DNA of 38,170 nucleotides from Rickettsiales bacterium (GCA_002691145.1 NZHE01000011.1:1-38170); one strand, 5' to 3'; shown: positions 14,093 to 23,516, numbered from the stretch's first letter. Notes: generated from the sequence alone by a model not told the origin. Translations and numbers: made by a program.

Positions 14093-14098
14093 TAAATA
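14093..14098 (+). promoter_or_regulatory. late promoter box CTAAATA
   Basis: TAAATA ends 5 bases before ATG 14104, fixing that ATG rather than the in-frame ATG at 14050. Confidence 0.65.
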
Positions 14099-14103
14099 AA
14101 AAT

Positions 14104-14961
14104 ATGCAAAGCACAGAGTTTACAAAACCTATAACAACAGAGTCTTTACTAGGCGAATTTAAGTCTAGATTTAATCAGACAATGGATCTATCCACTTTTA
14201 CTAAAGAAGACCTAGAAGACGTAGCAAACAAAATTAGAACTAAAATACACGAAATAACTTCCAACACACATTTTGGACATGAATTAAAAAATGCTGATTA
14301 TCAGAAAAGCCAAATGATGCTTGACATAGTAAATCAAGCGATAAAAGAATACGGTGGTGATCAAGCACAGAATCCAATATTATCAAAAGCATCAGAACCC
14401 ATCAAAGATAAACTTAAAAAAGGACAGGCTTTAAGTTCAGACGAAAGACAAGCGGCGGCAAAATTAATGTCAAGCAAGGACAACGAAGTTAAAGAAGGCG
14501 TCGAACAACAATCTGAATTAATATTAGCGGCCAAAGACATGATGGACAAAGTTACAGCATTTCTAGAAGATCTAGCAACAATGAAAACTGAAGGAATGTT
14601 AGAACTAGCAGACAGAATCAGAGACGAGATGGGAGCAGACAAGGCAGACGCTTTCACTCAAAAGATACAGCCAGCAATTGAGCAGGCAGAAGCAACACTG
14701 ACTACAACTAGACAGGAACTCGACAACGGTGTAAGGATATTGACCGGAGAAGAAGTTGCTACTGATACCATCGGCGCAGATGACTCAATGAATCCTGATG
14801 CTGACCTAGACTCATTAGACACTGACAGTGAAGAAGCAGATGAGTTTGGGGCCTCTGATGCCGAAGCAGGTGGAACAGAACCTGAAGGAAGAGAAACAAG
14901 AGAGTCCAAAGAAGTATTCGAAACTTCAAATAGAATATTATCTAAACTAGCAGGGAAGTAA
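14104..14961 (+). CDS. acidic helical late protein, 285 aa
   Basis: A helix-rich protein (MQSTEFTKPITTESLLGEF...) with long coiled-coil-prone stretches (residues about 130-210) and a very acidic tail (DADLDSLDTDSEEADEFGASDAE, written here only in part: about residues 235-262). Acidic, helical late proteins are often scaffolding or internal head components, but the usual portal/protease/capsid neighbours are not beside it. I therefore leave the role open. An upstream in-frame ATG at 14050 overlaps the preceding gene and is less likely. Confidence 0.72.
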   Translation: MQSTEFTKPITTESLLGEFKSRFNQTMDLSTFTKEDLEDVANKIRTKIHEITSNTHFGHELKNADYQKSQMMLDIVNQAIKEYGGDQAQNPILSKASEPIKDKLKKGQALSSDERQAAAKLMSSKDNEVKEGVEQQSELILAAKDMMDKVTAFLEDLATMKTEGMLELADRIRDEMGADKADAFTQKIQPAIEQAEATLTTTRQELDNGVRILTGEEVATDTIGADDSMNPDADLDSLDTDSEEADEFGASDAEAGGTEPEGRETRESKEVFETSNRILSKLAGK

Positions 14962-14966
14962 TCCCC

Positions 14967-15317
14967 ATGAGATTTTACGAATTTGCTGACAAAGGCCTGG
15001 AATCGGCATTAGTTAATACACTCAATCAATTACGTGGCGAGGCAGATGAAAGAAATGAAACATCTGAAATAAGTTTTGATGCGGTAGAAGAGATTATGAA
15101 AAACACTGGATACCCAACTTTTAATTACCAGTTGTTCAAGGCTCTTTATGACAAAGGAGAGTTACTTAAAAATATTATTAATGACTTTAACCAAGAAAAG
15201 ATCATACTTAAAACAGAGAAAGAAGCAGAAAAAGATCCAGAGATGGATACTGACCAACAAGGCTCAACTGACAAAGTTAAACAAATGGCAAAATCAGCCT
15301 TGCGAAAGAGAACATAA
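14967..15317 (+). CDS. hypothetical protein, 116 aa
   Basis: A soluble acidic protein (MRFYEFADKGLESALVNTLNQ...) ending in a Lys/Gln-rich tail (VKQMAKSALRKRT). It follows the previous stop by 5 bases, so the two are cotranscribed. Central segment NYQLFKALYDKGELLKNII is helical. Not recognised. Confidence 0.75.
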   Translation: MRFYEFADKGLESALVNTLNQLRGEADERNETSEISFDAVEEIMKNTGYPTFNYQLFKALYDKGELLKNIINDFNQEKIILKTEKEAEKDPEMDTDQQGSTDKVKQMAKSALRKRT

Positions 15318-15334
15318 TCCTTTATACTAGGAGA

Positions 15335-16039
15335 GTGAAGATTACAGAAAATATTTTAAAGGAACGAGGAATATCACTTATTCAACGTTATCCCTACGAT
15401 CAGATCACCAGGACAAGTAAGAATGGCAAACGTCATTACCAAACTCCAGATGGCAGAGTTGTTCCTTCGGTCACCACAGTTTTAAGTGCCACGAAAGACA
15501 TGACGCATCTCAATGCTTGGAAGAAAAGGATAGGTGAGCAAAAGGCACAACAGATAACAACAGAATCAGCGAACATAGGGACAGTGATGCACAGAAGTCT
15601 GGAGAAGCACGTGAAAGGCGAAGATAGGACTCCTGGATCAAATCTCATACAGCAAAAGGCCCACCAAATGGCCAATGTCATTATTGATAATGGATTGAAT
15701 GGTGTAAATGAAGTGTGGGGAAGTGAAATTAATCTGTACTATCCTGAACTATACGCAGGCACAACCGATCTAGTTGGTGTGGTAGATAACAAACCTGCTA
15801 TAATGGATTTCAAACAGGCAAGAAGATTAAAGAAAAAAGAATGGGTAGAAGACTACTTCCTTCAGTTAGTTGCCTATGCCGAGGCTCATAACAAGGTTTT
15901 TGACACACAGATCAAAACAGGCAAAATCTTTATCTGTACACAAAATTGCGAATATCAAACATTTGAAATAGATGACTATGACCACTGGACCGGAAAGTGG
16001 TATGCTAAATTAGAACAATACTACAAGGCTATCCTTTAA
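15335..16039 (+). CDS. PD-(D/E)XK exonuclease-like protein
   Basis: 234 residues, GTG start at 15335 with AGGAG just upstream. The nuclease core is YAGTTDLVGVVDNKPAIMDFKQA (about residues 139-161, shown here by its residues GTTD...DFK) followed by YFLQLVAYAEAH, the QxxxY motif of the RecB/lambda-exonuclease branch. The N-terminus carries PSVTTVLSATKD and GTVMHRSLE, also typical of these phage nucleases. Probable role: DNA end processing in recombination or packaging. It lies just upstream of the tail gene in the late block. Confidence 0.82.
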   Translation: MKITENILKERGISLIQRYPYDQITRTSKNGKRHYQTPDGRVVPSVTTVLSATKDMTHLNAWKKRIGEQKAQQITTESANIGTVMHRSLEKHVKGEDRTPGSNLIQQKAHQMANVIIDNGLNGVNEVWGSEINLYYPELYAGTTDLVGVVDNKPAIMDFKQARRLKKKEWVEDYFLQLVAYAEAHNKVFDTQIKTGKIFICTQNCEYQTFEIDDYDHWTGKWYAKLEQYYKAIL

Positions 16040-16045
16040 TAAATA
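16040..16045 (+). promoter_or_regulatory. late promoter box ATAAATA
   Basis: TAAATA 19 bases upstream of ATG 16065, leaving room for AAGGA at 16055-16059. Confidence 0.6.
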
Positions 16046-16064
16046 CTTACTGATAAGGAATAAT

Positions 16065-17642
16065 ATGCCAGTAGTACAGATATCTAGAATACAACACAGA
16101 AGAGGCAAAGCCACTGATTTACCACAACTAGCGGCGGGGGAACTTGGTTGGGTCATTGATGAACAAAAATTATACATCGGAAATGGCACAATGTCAGATG
16201 GTGCTCCTGGTGTGGGTAACACACAAATTTTAACTTCTGGGTCATCTTCAAGCCTATCAAGTCTAATCAGTTTTGTTTACAAAGGTTACTTAGGTGCCTC
16301 AACTCCTATTGTAACAGGAGCGGCCGGTGACTTCAGTAGAACTTTACAAGAAAGATTGGATGATTATGTTTCAGTAAAATCCTTTGGAGCAAAAGGTGAC
16401 GGATCAACAGCAGACATTACTGCGATACAAAGAGCAATAGATGAATTGTATTGCGAGACGGATAAAACAGATAAAAGATCAAGAAGAATATTATTCTTTC
16501 CTGCAGGACAATACAATATTTCAGGAGCAATAAAAATTCCTCCTTACGCACATCTAGTTGGAGAAGGCACTGACAAAACAATTATAAGACAGTCAGGTGG
16601 AAACAGCGAAGTTGCTGTATTCCAAGATAGTTCTAAAAACATAGGTGCAAGTATCAGTGAACAAATTACAAATGTTAATATTGAAAATATGACCCTACAA
16701 AATGCTGAAGCATATCCGGGAGTGAATGTAGAAAAAGCGAAGCACGTAAGATTTTCTAAAGTTAAATTTACAGGAACTTATGCTTCTGGTGGTGCAGACG
16801 CAGATGATTCCAAAGGTATAACAATTACAAGTAGTGCATCTTACCCAGTTGAACACATTGTATTTGAAAGTTGTCAAGTAAGTAAATTTGGAAGACTTGT
16901 TGACTTGTCTTTTGATGCAACAGGTATAAGATTTAGAGACTGTGATTTTTCAACAGGTTATTATGGTGCTTTAATTGGAGAAGGCACAGCAGATGGTTCA
17001 ACGGCAAGTGCCCAAGTAGGACCAAAGGATGTACAATTTTTAAACAACAGATGGACAAGCATTTCTCAACAAGCAATCAAAGTTTTTGGAAATGGTTCTG
17101 TTGCAAATATTATTAGTTTTGCTAATTGGTATGGTTCCGATGTAGCAAATAATTTTGAAGGTGTTAATTCAATTAGAGAAGTTCCGGTAGTAGAATTTTT
17201 ATCAGATGAATGTAAGTCTATTGGTGACTACTTTGATAGAACAGATCAAAGATCTACATCTTTAAATGCCGCACCAGAGGTCCAAGGTATTGGAAGGCAA
17301 ACAAAATCAGTTAAACAAATTACTCTAGCAAACAACACATCCACGGCCACCACTACAAGTTTGGAATTTCCTAGTTTGTCTGCCAAGAGTATAGTGTTGA
17401 ATTATAAGATTGAAAGAAGTTCTGCTTATAGAGTTGGACAATTTATTATCAATAGTTCAACAGGAGCAGTATCATTCGATGATACCTACACCGAGAGTGG
17501 TGTAGACATAGGGGTAGAATTAAGTGCCGCTGTAGAAAACAAAGATTCAACCGCAGGAAATGAGTCTGTGGTTGTTAAATTTACTACAACCAACACAGGT
17601 TCCGCCGCAACCATGGACGTTGAAGTCACTCAACTTGTATAA
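16065..17642 (+). CDS. tail fibre/spike with pectate-lyase-like beta-helix
   Basis: 525 residues. The N-terminus (IQHRRGKATDLPQLAAGELGW...KLYIGNG, residues 5-47 in part) is the short tail-attachment repeat found in many phage tail fibres. Next, DYVSVKSFGAKGDGSTADITA (residues about 102-122 in part) opens a pectate_lyase_3-type right-handed beta-helix, running to about residue 400 with many Asn/Gly turns. The C-terminus is Ser/Thr-rich and probably trimerises or binds receptor. It should recognise or depolymerise a host surface glycan. It is a strong candidate receptor-binding protein, as inferred from fold. Confidence 0.85.
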   Translation: MPVVQISRIQHRRGKATDLPQLAAGELGWVIDEQKLYIGNGTMSDGAPGVGNTQILTSGSSSSLSSLISFVYKGYLGASTPIVTGAAGDFSRTLQERLDDYVSVKSFGAKGDGSTADITAIQRAIDELYCETDKTDKRSRRILFFPAGQYNISGAIKIPPYAHLVGEGTDKTIIRQSGGNSEVAVFQDSSKNIGASISEQITNVNIENMTLQNAEAYPGVNVEKAKHVRFSKVKFTGTYASGGADADDSKGITITSSASYPVEHIVFESCQVSKFGRLVDLSFDATGIRFRDCDFSTGYYGALIGEGTADGSTASAQVGPKDVQFLNNRWTSISQQAIKVFGNGSVANIISFANWYGSDVANNFEGVNSIREVPVVEFLSDECKSIGDYFDRTDQRSTSLNAAPEVQGIGRQTKSVKQITLANNTSTATTTSLEFPSLSAKSIVLNYKIERSSAYRVGQFIINSSTGAVSFDDTYTESGVDIGVELSAAVENKDSTAGNESVVVKFTTTNTGSAATMDVEVTQLV

Positions 17643-17670
17643 AACACACACTTAACTTGTAGTTGTAACC

Positions 17671-17700
17671 AAAATAAATTAAGTTACCAGTTTATTTTTC
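17671..17700 (+). terminator. AT-only hairpin, possible weak terminator
   Basis: AAAATAAA (17671-17678) pairs with TTTATTTT (17691-17698) around 12 bases, ending in a short T-run. It lies between the tail gene and the nrdA promoter. Confidence 0.4.
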
Positions 17701-17702
17701 TA

Positions 17703-17731
17703 TAGACAAATTATTATTTGTTTGTTACAAT
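17703..17731 (+). promoter_or_regulatory. host-type promoter (TAGACA-17-TACAAT) for nrdAB
   Basis: TAGACA (17703-17708), 17 bp, TACAAT (17726-17731), about 28 bases before ATG 17759. Confidence 0.6.
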
Positions 17732-17758
17732 AGTTTTTTTATTAAGAGCAGTACGACC

Positions 17759-20242
17759 ATGATTGAAAATAGCAAAATGAAACTAGTTGAGCAAATTAAA
17801 ATAAATACACCCGTAACACAAGAAATTAAATCCAGGAAACACACTTACAAAATGAATTCAAATTCGACTACTATGAACATCAAGAAACGTGATGGTAGAT
17901 TAGAACCTTTGAATATCAATAAAATTCATTTCGTCGTTGAAGAAGCCTGTGAAGGCCTGAGTGGAGTATCGGCATCTCAATTGGAGATGAACGCAAACAT
18001 TCAATTCTACGATGGGATGAGCACTAAGGATATTCAAAATGTATTGGTGAGATCGGCAAATGATCTTATCAGTTTAGAACATCCAAACTATCAGTTTGCC
18101 GCGGCAAGGTTACTTTTGTATGACCTACGTAAAGAGGCCTATGGACAATATGAATATATCCCTTTGAGTAAGATTATTAAGATCAATGTCGACAGGGGTG
18201 TATATGATAAAGGAATTTTTGAAAAATACACTGCGTCAGAAATAAAAAGACTTAACACTTTTATTAAACGAGAAAGAGATTTAGAATTCACTTACGCAGG
18301 ACTACGACAGGTCTGTGACAAATATCTTGTTCAAGACAGAAGTAGTGGACAAATATTTGAAACTCCACAAGATATGTATATAATGATAGCGGCAACTCTA
18401 TTTGCAAACTATCCTACAAATAAAAGGATGACTTACATCAAAAAATATTATGATGCTATCTCGCAACACAAAATTAATATTCCAACTCCGGTGATGGCAG
18501 GTGTGAGGACTCCTATAAGACAATTTGCAAGTTGCGTACTTGTTGACAGCGATGACTCACTGCCTAGTATTTTTTCAAGCGATATGGCCATTGGACTTTA
18601 TGTGGCTCGTAGAGCAGGCATAGGTATCAACGCAGGCAGGATCAGAGGTATCAATTCAAGGATTAGGGGAGGAGAAGTAGCACACACAGGAGTGATTCCG
18701 TTCCTTAAAAAATTCGAATCGACTGTGAGATGTTGCACCCAGAATGGTGTGCGTGGCGGAAACGCAACTGTACACTTTCCTATATGGCACCAAGAGATCG
18801 AAGACATACTTGTACTGAAAAATAATAAAGGCACAGAAGATTCTCGTGTGCGAAGAATGGACTACTCAATACAAATTAGTAAATTATTCTATGAAAGATT
18901 TATTAATGAAGAAGAAATAACTTTATTCTCACCGCACAACGTACCTGGACTTTATGATGCATTTGGAACAGACGGCTTTGATAAACTTTACTTAAAATAC
19001 GAAAAAGATAAAAACATACCAAGGAGAACTATTTCTGCTCAAGAACTTTTCTTTGATCTTTTAAAAGAAAGAGCAGAGACAGGACGTATCTATATAATGA
19101 ATATAGATCACACAAACACACATAGTTCTTTCAAAGATAAAGTTTCAATGAGTAATCTGTGTCAAGAGATTACTTTGCCAACAAAACCTATTCAACACAT
19201 TGACGACCCGGAGGGTGAAATAGCACTTTGTATTCTTTCCGCCGTTAATGTTGGTACACTTTCAAACTTAGAAGAATTAGAAAATTTATGTGACCTATCT
19301 GTGAGGGCATTAGATGAAATAATAGACTATCAAGATTATCCTGTTAAAGCCGCAGAAATTTCTACAAAAGCAAGAAGAAGTTTGGGCATAGGTTATATTG
19401 GACTTGCACATTATCTAGCAAAATTAGGACTCGGTTATGAAGATCCAAAGGCCTGGGACGCAGTTGATAGATTATCAGAAGCATTCCAATTTAATTTATT
19501 ACAAGCAAGTAACAAGTTGGCCGAAGAAAAAGGCAAGTGTGAATACTTTGATAGAACAAAATACGCAGATGGCTTACTTCCCATCGATCACTACAAAAAA
19601 GACTTTGATAAAGTTGTTGCACACAAACAAAGATATGCTTGGGAACGTTTGAGGAAAGATATTGAAAAACACGGACTTAGACATTCTACCTTGTCTGCAC
19701 AAATGCCATCTGAAAGTTCTTCCGTTGTTAGTAACGAAACAAACGGCATTGAACCACCAAGAGCATTGCTATCAATTAAGAAAAGTAAAAAAGGACCACT
19801 TAAACAAATAGTTCCAGGGTTTCCTAAACTTAAAAATTCATACACTTTATTATGGGAAATGAAATCTAACGAAGGTTACATAAACATTGTAGCCGCTATG
19901 CAAAAGTATTTTGATCAAGCAATATCAGGTAACTGGTCATACAACCCTTTACAGTTCGAGGACAACGAAGTTCCTTTAAGTGTAATGGCAAAAGATATGC
20001 TTACTGCATATAAATACGGATGGAAAACCTCATATTATCAAAACACCTATGACTTCAAAGGTGAGGACGAAGACGTCCAACCAGCAGGTGTCGGTGACTC
20101 CAAAGACTACGAGGGCGAAGAGATTGAGTTGGCTCAAACCAATAAAGTCAATGGTCATGCTGTGGTAAATGGATACGCCAATGGTGCTAGTGAGGAGAAA
20201 ATTTTAAACGACGATGAAAATTGTGAGGCTTGTACAATATAA
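17759..20242 (+). CDS. nrdA: class I ribonucleoside-diphosphate reductase, alpha subunit
   Basis: 827 residues; reduces NDPs to dNDPs with NrdB for phage DNA synthesis. An ATP-cone (allosteric activity) domain occupies about residues 39-125 (IKKRDGRLEPLNINKIH). The barrel holds ASCVLVDSDDS, RAGIGINAGRIRG, CCTQNGVRGGNATVHFP and the active-site SNLCQEI (Cys near residue 468, with the NxCxE pattern). The end CEAC is the C-terminal redox pair reduced by thioredoxin or glutaredoxin. It is longer than E. coli NrdA (761) because of an N-terminal extension and a low-complexity linker before the tail. An ATG at 17851 is a possible alternative start. Stop and nrdB start overlap (TAATG). Confidence 0.96.
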   Translation: MIENSKMKLVEQIKINTPVTQEIKSRKHTYKMNSNSTTMNIKKRDGRLEPLNINKIHFVVEEACEGLSGVSASQLEMNANIQFYDGMSTKDIQNVLVRSANDLISLEHPNYQFAAARLLLYDLRKEAYGQYEYIPLSKIIKINVDRGVYDKGIFEKYTASEIKRLNTFIKRERDLEFTYAGLRQVCDKYLVQDRSSGQIFETPQDMYIMIAATLFANYPTNKRMTYIKKYYDAISQHKINIPTPVMAGVRTPIRQFASCVLVDSDDSLPSIFSSDMAIGLYVARRAGIGINAGRIRGINSRIRGGEVAHTGVIPFLKKFESTVRCCTQNGVRGGNATVHFPIWHQEIEDILVLKNNKGTEDSRVRRMDYSIQISKLFYERFINEEEITLFSPHNVPGLYDAFGTDGFDKLYLKYEKDKNIPRRTISAQELFFDLLKERAETGRIYIMNIDHTNTHSSFKDKVSMSNLCQEITLPTKPIQHIDDPEGEIALCILSAVNVGTLSNLEELENLCDLSVRALDEIIDYQDYPVKAAEISTKARRSLGIGYIGLAHYLAKLGLGYEDPKAWDAVDRLSEAFQFNLLQASNKLAEEKGKCEYFDRTKYADGLLPIDHYKKDFDKVVAHKQRYAWERLRKDIEKHGLRHSTLSAQMPSESSSVVSNETNGIEPPRALLSIKKSKKGPLKQIVPGFPKLKNSYTLLWEMKSNEGYINIVAAMQKYFDQAISGNWSYNPLQFEDNEVPLSVMAKDMLTAYKYGWKTSYYQNTYDFKGEDEDVQPAGVGDSKDYEGEEIELAQTNKVNGHAVVNGYANGASEEKILNDDENCEACTI

Positions 20243-21342
20243 TGGGAAAAACTGTTTTTAATAGAAAAGATATTGACTTTACTAAACAACCTATGTTCTT
20301 TGGCGAAGACGGTGGTGTGCAAAGGTATGATGTGTTTAAGTATCCACAGTTTGATAAACTAAACCAAACCATGCTTGGCTACTTCTGGAGACCAGAAGAA
20401 GTATCATTGCAAAAAGATCGGGCAGACTATCAGACGTTTAGACCAGAACAGAAACATATATTCACATCTAACTTGAAATATCAAACCTTATTGGACAGTG
20501 TGCAAGGTAGAGGACCAAGTCTAATGTTCTTACCTTATGTTTCAAATCCAGAATTAGAAGGATGCATAGTGACTTGGGATTTCTTTGAAGCACTTCATTC
20601 AAGAAGTTACACACATATAATGAAAAATGTTTATCCAGATCCAACAGAAGTGTTTGATACCATTGTTAATGATAAAGAAATTTTGAAAAGAGCAAAATCT
20701 GTTACAGAAAATTATGATAAGTTTGGTAAAATGGCAGAAGAATACTTTGTCAAAGGTAAAGGTGACATAATTGATCTTAAAAGATCGTTGTACCTAGCAA
20801 TGGTCACAGTCAATTTGCTTGAAGGTCTGAGATTCTATGTATCATTTGCTTGTACTTTTGCATTTGGCGAACTTAAACTAATGGAAGGTTCTGCAAAAAT
20901 ACTTTCATTGATTGCCAGAGATGAAGCAACGCACTTAAACTTATCTACACACGTTATAAAGGCATGGCAAAAAGGTGATGATGCTGAAATGACTAAAGCC
21001 ATGAAGGGCACCGAAAAGTTAGTGTTACAGATGTTCAAAGACTGTGTTGAAGAAGAGAAAGCCTGGGCAAAACATTTATTCAAAGAAGGGTCTGTTATTG
21101 GTTTGAATGAAAGATTGTTAGGTCAATATGTAGAATTTATTGCAAACAAAAGAATGAAAGCAATCGGCCTTGATCCTTTATATGATATATCAGCGTCAGC
21201 AAATCCACTCCCATGGACCACGCATTGGTTAAGTTCTAAAGGTATGCAGGTTGCACCGCAAGAGACTGAAGTTGAAAGTTACATTGTAGGTGGAATCAAG
21301 CAAGACGTCAAAAAGGACGCATTTAAAAAGTTCTCACTTTAA
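20242..21342 (+). CDS. nrdB: class I ribonucleoside-diphosphate reductase, beta subunit
   Basis: 366 residues from ATG 20242, which shares its A with the nrdA stop. It carries the di-iron/tyrosyl radical pattern of class Ia NrdB: WDFFEALHSRSYTHI (Glu and His ligands, and the radical Tyr in SRSYTHI), LEGLRFYVSFACTFAFGE (Glu ligand) and IARDEATHL (Glu and His ligands). The C-terminal FKKFSL fits the peptide that docks on NrdA. All metal ligands appear present, so it should be active. An upstream TTG in frame is not needed. Confidence 0.96.
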   Translation: MGKTVFNRKDIDFTKQPMFFGEDGGVQRYDVFKYPQFDKLNQTMLGYFWRPEEVSLQKDRADYQTFRPEQKHIFTSNLKYQTLLDSVQGRGPSLMFLPYVSNPELEGCIVTWDFFEALHSRSYTHIMKNVYPDPTEVFDTIVNDKEILKRAKSVTENYDKFGKMAEEYFVKGKGDIIDLKRSLYLAMVTVNLLEGLRFYVSFACTFAFGELKLMEGSAKILSLIARDEATHLNLSTHVIKAWQKGDDAEMTKAMKGTEKLVLQMFKDCVEEEKAWAKHLFKEGSVIGLNERLLGQYVEFIANKRMKAIGLDPLYDISASANPLPWTTHWLSSKGMQVAPQETEVESYIVGGIKQDVKKDAFKKFSL

Positions 21343-21362
21343 TATTACCAGTTTTATACAAC

Positions 21363-21370
21363 TATAAATA
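21363..21370 (+). promoter_or_regulatory. T4-type late promoter TATAAATA
   Basis: A perfect TATAAATA, 8 bases upstream of ATG 21379. The earlier ATG at 21374 meets a stop within six codons. Confidence 0.8.
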
Positions 21371-21378
21371 ATCATGTT

Positions 21379-21660
21379 ATGCCAGCATTAGCAAGATTAG
21401 GAGACCCAGACGTTACACACTGTTCAGGAATGACCAGAGCAGGACACGTGAAGACTGTATTTGCTAACGGCATTCCCCTTTCATGTGAAGGGCATAAAAA
21501 CACAGTACACAAAGGACCAGTTTGTGCACCGCATACTGACGTTATTAAAAAAGGATCACCAAATGTGTATGCAGAAGGCATACCTGTAGGAAGAGTAGGA
21601 GATCCAACGTGTACATCGGTAGCGAAAGGATCACCAAATGTCTATGCAAACGGAAACTAA
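21379..21660 (+). CDS. PAAR-repeat spike tip protein
   Basis: 93 residues: MPALARLGDPDVTHC, then VFANGIPLSCEGHK, GSPNVYAEGIPVGRVGDPTC and GSPNVYANG, the regular turn pattern of PAAR proteins. His and Cys residues near positions 14-15, 36-39, 47-52 and 75 could hold the tip metal. By analogy with T4 gp5.4 it sharpens the central tail spike that punctures the outer membrane. Driven by the late box at 21363. The last 23 bases overlap the next small gene. Confidence 0.92.
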   Translation: MPALARLGDPDVTHCSGMTRAGHVKTVFANGIPLSCEGHKNTVHKGPVCAPHTDVIKKGSPNVYAEGIPVGRVGDPTCTSVAKGSPNVYANGN

Positions 21661-21811
21661 TTTCTGTCTTAATTGTGGGAACAAAGAGCACGAAGGTCTT
21701 TTAAAAAGAACGGAAATAGATTATGATGGTAGAGAGTATGAAATTATTGTTTGTTATCACAGCAGAACCAATGAACGAAAAGATACATACAAACCTCACT
21801 ATTGGATGTAA
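21638..21811 (+). CDS. small zinc-knuckle-like protein, 57 aa
   Basis: ATG 21638 (or 21644) overlaps the PAAR gene in another frame. The product has FCLNCGNKEHEGLL near the N-terminus and IIVCYHSRTNER later, giving a CxxC plus C..H set that could bind zinc. It ends 3 bases before the next ATG. The tight fit between the PAAR gene and the gene at 21815 supports it. Role unknown. Confidence 0.6.
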   Translation: MSMQTETNFCLNCGNKEHEGLLKRTEIDYDGREYEIIVCYHSRTNERKDTYKPHYWM

Positions 21812-21814
21812 CAA

Positions 21815-23029
21815 ATGACTGTTAAAAAAGGCTTAAATTCTATTACAGGAACCTCACCTAGTTTTTCAAATAATCAAGTTTCAAATGTGATTAATGTTTG
21901 TAAGTTAGGTTTCGCCAATGCAAGTTTTTTATTGGCAGAAGTAATTGATACTAACAACGTATTAACAACATCACAAAAAACAGACCTCAAGGCAACAATT
22001 AATAATGTTCCATTTGCCAATATAGGTAGACTTTTACAGGACTTAGATCAACACACAGAAAAATTATTAGACGGCACATTAGGAGAAGAAACGGTTGCCG
22101 GTAGCGGAGAAAGAGGAGATTTTTTAGAACATATGCAACTTGTTGATAGCATTGAAAGTCAAGTAAAAAATTTAAGAGGAGTCACTGCATCGTCACTTGG
22201 CAAGGGTGTAGATGATCATTATGGAACATTAAGAATTAGTGTGATAGATTCTAGTATGCAATCATTGAGCACTAATATTGCAAATATCGTTGATAAAAGT
22301 TTAGCACAAGAAACAAATTATGTGACCTCGTGTAATAACCTAAGGACTTTTATAAACACATTGGTCTCAGATAGTACAGACTTCCAAACTTCTTTAGACA
22401 ACAAAGCAACTGATGTGGCCACCAAAGCAACTGCCTTTGATGGAGCCATTACTGCCGAGCCAACTTTAAGTTTTAAAAATGCAATAAACACAGCAAGAGA
22501 GTTTGTACAACAGCAGATAGAAAAAGAACAAAACAACCTAGCAACTCTAAGAACATATTCAAAGAGTCTTGTTGAAACTCAAAGTTATATAGGTCTTGCT
22601 CAAAACTCTTTGTTAAATGATCTAATTGCAAAAAGTTCAGATAGTCCAGACTGGCAAGATTATTTTGAGAATTATGAGACCAGGAAAAAGCAATTTGATC
22701 CAGTATTAGTGTCTGCGTCTGATAGTAGTGATGCAGGTGTGGTAGCACAAAAATTAAAATTAAAAGGTTTGCCCGACGTTACAAATTATCTAGATCTTAA
22801 ACGTGTTTCAGATAAAGCAAAAAAAGATGTGAGACTATCGGGTGTAAAGTTTGATGATAAAAGTGTTGAAGATATTATAACTTTAAGTTGCACTTCACTA
22901 GGCATTCAAACGACTGGAATGACTGTTTATGATTTGAGTAGTAAATTGTTAGATAATATGAACAATAACGATATTGAAATTATAAAAGAGGATTTGAAGT
23001 CCAGCAAAGACGTCAACACAGTTTCTTAA
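21815..23029 (+). CDS. probable virion protein, 404 aa
   Basis: A Ser/Thr/Asn/Asp-rich soluble protein (MTVKKGLNSITGTSPSFSNNQ...) with long helical stretches (EFVQQQIEKEQNNLATLRTY) and no enzyme motif. It follows the PAAR gene in the same late transcript, so a baseplate or tail role is plausible. It ends exactly against the convergent bL12 gene with no space for a terminator. Confidence 0.75.
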   Translation: MTVKKGLNSITGTSPSFSNNQVSNVINVCKLGFANASFLLAEVIDTNNVLTTSQKTDLKATINNVPFANIGRLLQDLDQHTEKLLDGTLGEETVAGSGERGDFLEHMQLVDSIESQVKNLRGVTASSLGKGVDDHYGTLRISVIDSSMQSLSTNIANIVDKSLAQETNYVTSCNNLRTFINTLVSDSTDFQTSLDNKATDVATKATAFDGAITAEPTLSFKNAINTAREFVQQQIEKEQNNLATLRTYSKSLVETQSYIGLAQNSLLNDLIAKSSDSPDWQDYFENYETRKKQFDPVLVSASDSSDAGVVAQKLKLKGLPDVTNYLDLKRVSDKAKKDVRLSGVKFDDKSVEDIITLSCTSLGIQTTGMTVYDLSSKLLDNMNNNDIEIIKEDLKSSKDVNTVS

Positions 23030-23398
23030 TTATTTAATTTGTACAGTACCGCCAACCTCTTCCAAGGCCTTTTTAATTTTATCTGCCTCGTCTTTGTCAA
23101 CACCGGTCTTCACTTCTTTTGGCAAGTCTTCTACAAATTTCTTGGCTTCTAATAAGCCTAAGTCTGTAAATTCTCGTACTTTCTTTAGCACAGGTATTTT
23201 AGAATTTTCAGCAAAACCTGTAAGAATTACATTCATTTCTGTTTTTGCTTCTTCAGTGGTATTGGCTACTGGCGCCGCCGCAGTTTGCAGACTGCTTACA
23301 TCTACTCCCCATGCTTCTTCTAATTTTTTGGCAAGTTCTCCCGCTTCAACTACTGTTAGTTGTCCTAGGTCTTTAATTAAATCGTCAATCTTTCCCAT
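23030..23398 (-). CDS. rplL: ribosomal protein bL12 (L7/L12), phage-encoded
   Basis: 122 residues, full length. N-terminal dimerisation domain IDDLIKDLGQLTVVEAGELAKKLEE (residues 4-28 in part), an Ala-rich hinge shorter than usual (AAAPVANTTEEA), and the C-terminal factor-binding domain with KIPVLKKVREFTDLGLLEAKK and EADKIKKALEEVGGTVQIK. bL12 recruits translation GTPases to the ribosome. Phage bL12 genes have been reported in marine viruses. It may exchange onto host ribosomes to favour phage translation (inference). It is the third gene of the operon from 23778, with its start inside the preceding small gene. Confidence 0.95.
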   Translation of the reverse strand: MGKIDDLIKDLGQLTVVEAGELAKKLEEAWGVDVSSLQTAAAPVANTTEEAKTEMNVILTGFAENSKIPVLKKVREFTDLGLLEAKKFVEDLPKEVKTGVDKDEADKIKKALEEVGGTVQIK

Positions 23399-23516
23399 AT
23401 TTTTTGCTCTGTTTGTAACCTAAATAGTTATGACTAGGTTCATAGTCCCATTTTTTTCCGTGATGTCCTCTGATATCAGCATACCACATTCTGATCTTTA
23501 CTATAAACTTCCTCAC
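23385..23516 (-). CDS. small hypothetical protein, 43 aa
   Basis: GTG at 23516 preceded by GAGG opens a 43-codon frame (begins MRKFIVKIRMWYADIRGHHG) rich in Tyr, His and Lys; it ends 14 bases inside the bL12 gene in another frame. The overlap and the otherwise empty 146-bp gap between genes favour a real gene. Nothing is known of its function. Confidence 0.5.
   Translation of the reverse strand: MRKFIVKIRMWYADIRGHHGKKWDYEPSHNYLGYKQSKKYGKD

Noticed and set aside
14050-14103. ATG 14050 as start of the acidic late gene
   Set aside because: It overlaps the previous gene by 29 bases and lies upstream of the late box at 14093; ATG 14104 is exactly 5 bases after that box.
14104-14961. T4-like prohead scaffold (gp22) call
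   Set aside because: Acidic and helical composition fits, but no portal, prohead protease or major capsid gene is beside it, and no sequence signature was seen.
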